A DNA stretch of 28,297 bases from JAIOSM01 sp964593725 (lineage in GTDB: Bacteria > Desulfobacterota > Desulfobacteria > Desulfobacterales > Desulfobacteraceae): the NCBI GenBank assembly GCA_964593725.1, contig CAZQJS010000043.1, forward strand, positions 1 through 28,297. Direction: 5' to 3'. Of the stretch, positions 25,059-28,297 are shown piece by piece; position 1 is the first letter of the stretch, and each line of letters starts with the position of its first letter. The notes beneath the pieces are model-generated. The model had not been told where the DNA came from and did no database searches. It was given only the letters and a program-made list of their open reading frames with translations. A program made the translations under genes and the position numbers.

Positions 25059-25943
25059 TCACTGTTTTAAAGCATATTTTCTTTCAAGGATTGCAATGGA
25101 GCTTGAAAGAGAAAATGTCAAAATAAAATAAAGCAATGTTATTGTTATCCAGATTTCAAAGGTTAAAAATGTTGCAGACATCAACTCCATACCCTGGAAG
25201 GTGAGCTCCTGGATGGAGATAACCGATACAATGGCTGAATCCTTTATGGTGGATATGAACTGCCCGGCCAGGGGAAAGGCTGTTTTCCTGAACGCCTGGG
25301 GCAGGATTATCAGCAGCAGCGCCCTCTTCCTGTCAAGTCCCACTGACATGGATGCTTCCCACTGGCCCTTCTGTATGGAAATAATTCCGCCCCTGACAAT
25401 CTCCGACACATAGGCACCTTCATAGATCCCCAGCGCAGCCGCAGCAGAAATAAAGGCATTGATCTGCCGTGGCCCTGCAAAGAAAAAGGCTGTTATTTTC
25501 TGCACAAGATCCGGGCTCTGTCTGAGCCACCTGTCCAGAAGCATGGCATCCAGAAACTGGCTTGATACAAAAAAATAAAAAATTATGACCAGCACAAGGG
25601 AGGGAATATTCCTGACTGTTTCCACATATACCCTTGAAATTAAACGCTGTTCAAAGCTGCCCACGGCACCCATGACACCCGAGAGAGTTCCCAGGAAAAA
25701 ACCCAGAAGAATGGCCCATGAACTGAGCTTTATTGTTGTTATAATACCTTTGATAAGTACATTGGCCCTGAGATGCCCTGTAATTTCATCAAAATAAAAA
25801 AAATAGGGCTGCATGGCAGAAAAATTCCAGTTATACCCGGCAAGGGCGCCTGAACGCAAAACAAATAAAAACAGGACTAAAACAATAATAATTATTACAG
25901 CACAATCAACAATTGAGAATTTTAAAGGCTTTTTAGTTGGCAA
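25059..25943 (-). CDS. Polar amino acid ABC transporter permease (HisMQ/GlnP family)
   Basis: The 294-residue inner-membrane permease has about five or six helices. It carries the HisM-family motif near the middle, YVETVRNIPSLVLVIIFYFF, and the EAA loop region GAYVSEIVRGGIISIQKGQWEASMSVGLDRKRALLLIILPQAFR. Its ending FISTIKDSAIVSVISIQELTFQG is the classic closing segment. It starts at TTG (25943), the only start after an in-frame stop, with a GGGGG run about ten bases upstream. It pairs with the permease at 26777-27547 to form the channel. No ATPase gene is adjacent. Confidence 0.92.
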   Translation of the reverse strand: MPTKKPLKFSIVDCAVIIIIVLVLFLFVLRSGALAGYNWNFSAMQPYFFYFDEITGHLRANVLIKGIITTIKLSSWAILLGFFLGTLSGVMGAVGSFEQRLISRVYVETVRNIPSLVLVIIFYFFVSSQFLDAMLLDRWLRQSPDLVQKITAFFFAGPRQINAFISAAAALGIYEGAYVSEIVRGGIISIQKGQWEASMSVGLDRKRALLLIILPQAFRKTAFPLAGQFISTIKDSAIVSVISIQELTFQGMELMSATFLTFEIWITITLLYFILTFSLSSSIAILERKYALKQ

Positions 25944-25970
25944 TTATCTTATACCCCCTGGCTCTGTATC

Positions 25971-26765
25971 TTATCTGACCAGGTTTTCCCATTTTTTCGA
26001 TTCAAACCAGTAAGCCTTTTTCTCCTGTAAAAATCCCTGGGCTTCCATGTTTAATATCCAATTGTTAAAATAGTTCAGGGCATCATGATCTCCCTTTCTC
26101 AAAGCAAAGCCTATGGGCTCCTTTGTAAAGGTGCCTTTAACCGGAACAAACAGTTTATCAGGGTATTTAAGCGCATGAAACATGGGCATGGGCGCAGAAG
26201 AGACAAATGCATGTACACGGCCCAGGTGCAGTTCCTGGAGTGCCTGGCCTTCATTTTCAAACAACTTCAATGTGGCAAGGGGCATATATTTCCTGGCTGC
26301 CTGTTCAGCTGTTGTCCCCAGACGTGCTGCGATTACAACATCTTTTTTATTAAAATCAGCAAGGGAAGAAAATCCCTTTGCCCGTGCCTTGTTCGCAACC
26401 AGAGACATGCCTGAATAATCATAGGGTATGGTGAAGTTGACCTTTAGATTGCGTTTGGGTGTAATACCCATGCCTCCAATAATAACATCAAATTTACCTG
26501 TTAAAAGAGCCGGAATAATACCTGACCATGAAGTGGGAACAAACTCTATTTTAACCCCCATATCCTTTGCAAGTCTTTCTGCCACATCAATCTCAAAACC
26601 AATGAGTTTTCCCTGTTTGTCTTTCATAGCCCAGGGCACAAAGGTGGACATACCTACCCTGAGCACCTTTTCCTTCTGGATCGTCTCAATGATACTCTCC
26701 CCTGCAAAGGCAGAGCCACATATTAAAAGCAATAGTACAATGGTTAAGCATACTGTTTTTTTCAT
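25971..26765 (-). CDS. Polar amino acid ABC transporter periplasmic binding protein
   Basis: The 264-residue extracellular solute-binding protein of family 3 has a signal peptide (MKKTVCLTIVLLLLICGSAFA, cut near residue 21). The mature domain has VGMSTFVPWAMKDKQGKLIGFEIDVAERLAKDMGVKIEFVP near 40-80, GKFDVIIGGMGITPKR and the closing NNWILNMEAQGFLQEK segment. It delivers a polar amino acid to the two flanking permeases. I chose the ATG at 26765 because GGAG lies 6 bases before it; the longer frame start at 26777 overlaps the permease stop. The arginine of the TPKR substrate carboxylate site is present, so an alpha-amino acid is likely. Confidence 0.93.
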   Translation of the reverse strand: MKKTVCLTIVLLLLICGSAFAGESIIETIQKEKVLRVGMSTFVPWAMKDKQGKLIGFEIDVAERLAKDMGVKIEFVPTSWSGIIPALLTGKFDVIIGGMGITPKRNLKVNFTIPYDYSGMSLVANKARAKGFSSLADFNKKDVVIAARLGTTAEQAARKYMPLATLKLFENEGQALQELHLGRVHAFVSSAPMPMFHALKYPDKLFVPVKGTFTKEPIGFALRKGDHDALNYFNNWILNMEAQGFLQEKKAYWFESKKWENLVR

Positions 26766-26776
26766 TATTTTCTCCA

Positions 26777-27547
26777 TTAATTAATAAATTTAAGCCTGTT
26801 TTCAAAACACCTTATTATAAAAGAGAGGCTTGCTGTAACAACCAGATAGCAAAGTGCCACAGTAAACCATATTTCAAAGGATAGAAATGTTTCAGAGACA
26901 ATCCTCTGCCCCTGCATGGTAAGGTCATAGATGGAAATAGTACTCACAAGGGCAGAATCCTTAATAAGGGATACACTCTGCCCTGCAAGCATGGGAAGAG
27001 TCTGTCTGAGCATCTGGGGAATTATAATTCTCATGTAGGTACCAAAAGCTGAAAGGCCGATGCTCTGGGCAGCTTCATACTGTCCTCTTGGGACACTTAA
27101 AATACCTGCACGTATTATTTCAGAAGAGTAGGCCCCTTCAAACAGACTCAGGGCAATAACTGCTGAAAAAAAAGCTGAAATATTAAAAACAGGTGATACA
27201 ACAAAGTAAACTAAAAATATCTGGATCAACAGGGGTGTGTTGCGGATGGATTCCACATAGCACCATGACACCAAACGCAGAACCGGAGATGAAGACAGCC
27301 TTGCCAAAGCAGACATCAACCCGATAATAAGAGACAGCCCAAGGCCCAGGCAGGATATCTTAATGGTGACAATAAGACCGTCAAGAAGCAGCCCTTTTAC
27401 AAATTCACCATTTTCAAAAATAAAAAGATACGGCTTGACCCTGTACCACTGCCAGTTATACTCAAGATTTTTATACCCCATGGCAAGGACAGAAAAAACA
27501 AAGGCAAAAAATAAAAAAAGCCTTACAACCCTTTTCCCATGGCCCAT
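26777..27547 (-). CDS. Polar amino acid ABC transporter permease (HisMQ/GlnP family)
   Basis: The 256-residue permease has the same layout as its partner: WCYVESIRNTPLLIQIFLVYF in the first half, then the EAA loop GAYSSEIIRAGILSVPRGQYEAAQSIGL and SLIKDSALVSTISIYDLTMQGQRI. GAGG lies 7 bases before the ATG at 27547; a TTG at 27565 is an alternative but lacks a site. It is the first gene of the transporter set and follows the VanZ-like gene by 35 bases without a visible terminator. The set contains two permeases and one binding protein but no nucleotide-binding subunit in this window. Confidence 0.92.
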   Translation of the reverse strand: MGHGKRVVRLFLFFAFVFSVLAMGYKNLEYNWQWYRVKPYLFIFENGEFVKGLLLDGLIVTIKISCLGLGLSLIIGLMSALARLSSSPVLRLVSWCYVESIRNTPLLIQIFLVYFVVSPVFNISAFFSAVIALSLFEGAYSSEIIRAGILSVPRGQYEAAQSIGLSAFGTYMRIIIPQMLRQTLPMLAGQSVSLIKDSALVSTISIYDLTMQGQRIVSETFLSFEIWFTVALCYLVVTASLSFIIRCFENRLKFIN

Positions 27548-27582
27548 TGTTAAACCTCTATTCAAAAATCATTCCCATATTA

Positions 27583-27942
27583 TTATTGAGATTTAATGGA
27601 TTTAAAAAATACAAACGCCATAACCGCACCAATCACATCAGCTTCCAGATCGAAAATTTCACCACTTCTTCCGGAAATCAGATATTCCTGTATCAACTCG
27701 ATAAAGCCTCCAAGAATAACTGCATACAGCAAAATAAGCAGGCAATGTTTCAGATTTATTACATTCTTAGCTTCATACTGAAGTATGAATGATAACACAA
27801 AGAAAAAAATAAAATGAACAAATTTATCAAAATATGGAATATCAGGCCCCACCCCGGAGAATCTATCCCCCGGTGTAAAACATAAAACAATGATAACAAT
27901 GGACCAGAGAATAGATTTTATATATTTTGTTATAATGCCCAT
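27583..27942 (-). CDS. VanZ-like membrane protein
   Basis: A small membrane protein of 119 residues (135 if it starts at 27990) with four predicted helices and the VanZ-family pattern: FTPGDRFSGVGPDIPYFDKFVHFIFFFVLSF near the first third, then the acidic helix GGFIELIQEYLISGRSGEIFDLEADVIGAVMAF. The D-K-x2-H and E-x2-Q residues are the conserved features of the family. The founding member confers low-level teicoplanin resistance, but most members have no known role. The start at 27942 has GGGG about 10 bases upstream, and the start at 27990 has AGG close by; I cannot decide between them. Confidence 0.8.
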   Translation of the reverse strand: MGIITKYIKSILWSIVIIVLCFTPGDRFSGVGPDIPYFDKFVHFIFFFVLSFILQYEAKNVINLKHCLLILLYAVILGGFIELIQEYLISGRSGEIFDLEADVIGAVMAFVFFKSIKSQ

Positions 27943-28032
27943 CCTGTTTTTCACCCCATTATAAATTATGAGATATACCAGACAGCCCATGACCTGCCAA
28001 GGACAAATCAGAATAATTTTTTTCCAGCAGCC

Positions 28033-28061
28033 TTGACATTTAAATTACAAACAAATATATA
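28033..28061 (+). promoter_or_regulatory. Sigma70-type promoter pointing out of the window
   Basis: TTGACA at 28033-28038, a 17-base spacer and TATATA at 28056-28061 give a near-consensus promoter on the plus strand. Transcription would start around 28068 and run to the right edge. No well-supported gene begins in the window, so it may drive a gene beyond the edge through a leader of over 200 bases, or a small RNA. Confidence 0.5.
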
Positions 28062-28071
28062 GATTTGAGGT

Positions 28072-28242
28072 ATGCTAAACATTACCCTTTTGTTTCAGTA
28101 TGTTATACAAATTAATCAAAAAATCGACCAGGCGGAGCTATATCAAATATCAAGCAAGGTGCATGACTTCACAAAAGCGAATTCAAAAAGGAATAACAGG
28201 ACTGTAATTTTCAAACTCTGGCCGCCAACACAGATATCTTAA
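28072..28242 (+). CDS. Doubtful small ORF of 56 codons downstream of the promoter
   Basis: An ATG at 28072 opens a 56-residue frame ending at TAA 28240-28242. It begins MLNITLLFQYVIQINQKID and continues as a charged, helix-prone segment. A GAGG lies directly before the ATG, too close for a normal ribosome-binding site, and the ATG is only about 10 bases from the -10 box at 28056-28061. I do not recognise the protein. It could be a chance frame within a leader or a decayed gene fragment. The rest of 27991-28297 holds no other feature I can support. Confidence 0.2.
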   Translation: MLNITLLFQYVIQINQKIDQAELYQISSKVHDFTKANSKRNNRTVIFKLWPPTQIS

Positions 28243-28297
28243 CAATAAAGAGGACGTACAAAAGAAAAACCAATCAAAGTGATCATCATTGCAAACC

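Noticed and set aside
28279..28297. Start of a further gene at the right edge (GTG ATC ATC ATT)
   Set aside because: Only six codons are visible and no ribosome-binding site precedes it.

Overview
The window reads as part of the chromosome of an anaerobic, Gram-negative bacterium, most likely a sulfate-reducing member of the Desulfobacterales. This is inferred from a quinone-linked heterodisulfide-reductase-like membrane protein, multiple electron transfer flavoproteins (ETFs), a trimethylamine-methyltransferase-family protein, moderate GC and AT-rich intergenic DNA. No taxonomic marker gene is present. There are no rRNA or tRNA genes, insertion sequences, CRISPR arrays or phage genes that I can support.

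Positions 62-23464 are one long minus-strand block that looks like a dedicated N-methylated-amine (glycine betaine / dimethylglycine / sarcosine type) catabolic island. In transcription order, the first operon carries soxB-soxD-soxA-soxG (heterotetrameric sarcosine oxidase), an extra DAO-family flavoenzyme, etfB2-etfA2 and a PAS/AAA+/Fis sigma54-dependent activator. A 282-bp gap follows, with a clear sigma54 (-24/-12) promoter at 13599-13614 and a 13-bp palindrome about 105 bp further upstream. The second operon carries livK-livG-livF-livH-livM (HAAT-family ABC importer), a dimethylglycine-dehydrogenase-like FAD/folate enzyme, etfB1-etfA1, an ETF:menaquinone-oxidoreductase-like FeS membrane protein, an MttB-family methyltransferase without pyrrolysine, and an EamA transporter.

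Proposed working (inference): the Liv system imports a methylated amine. The MttB-like protein and the folate-dependent flavoenzymes remove methyl groups one by one, giving methyl-corrinoid or methylene-tetrahydrofolate. Electrons go to two dedicated ETFs and then through the FeS membrane protein to menaquinone. That would let a sarcosine 'oxidase' work as an anaerobic dehydrogenase. The covalent-FAD histidine of the dimethylglycine dehydrogenase family is replaced by Met, while SoxB keeps its covalent-FMN His and SoxD its four zinc ligands.

Positions 23465-23656 form a divergent control region with nested palindromes. To its right, on the plus strand, are an RpiR/SIS regulator and a YbaK/ProX-type aminoacyl-tRNA deacylase. 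Convergent with them is a minus-strand set: VanZ-like protein, polar amino acid ABC permease, binding protein and second permease, with no ATPase in view. The last 300 bp hold a good sigma70-type promoter pointing out of the window and only a doubtful small ORF.
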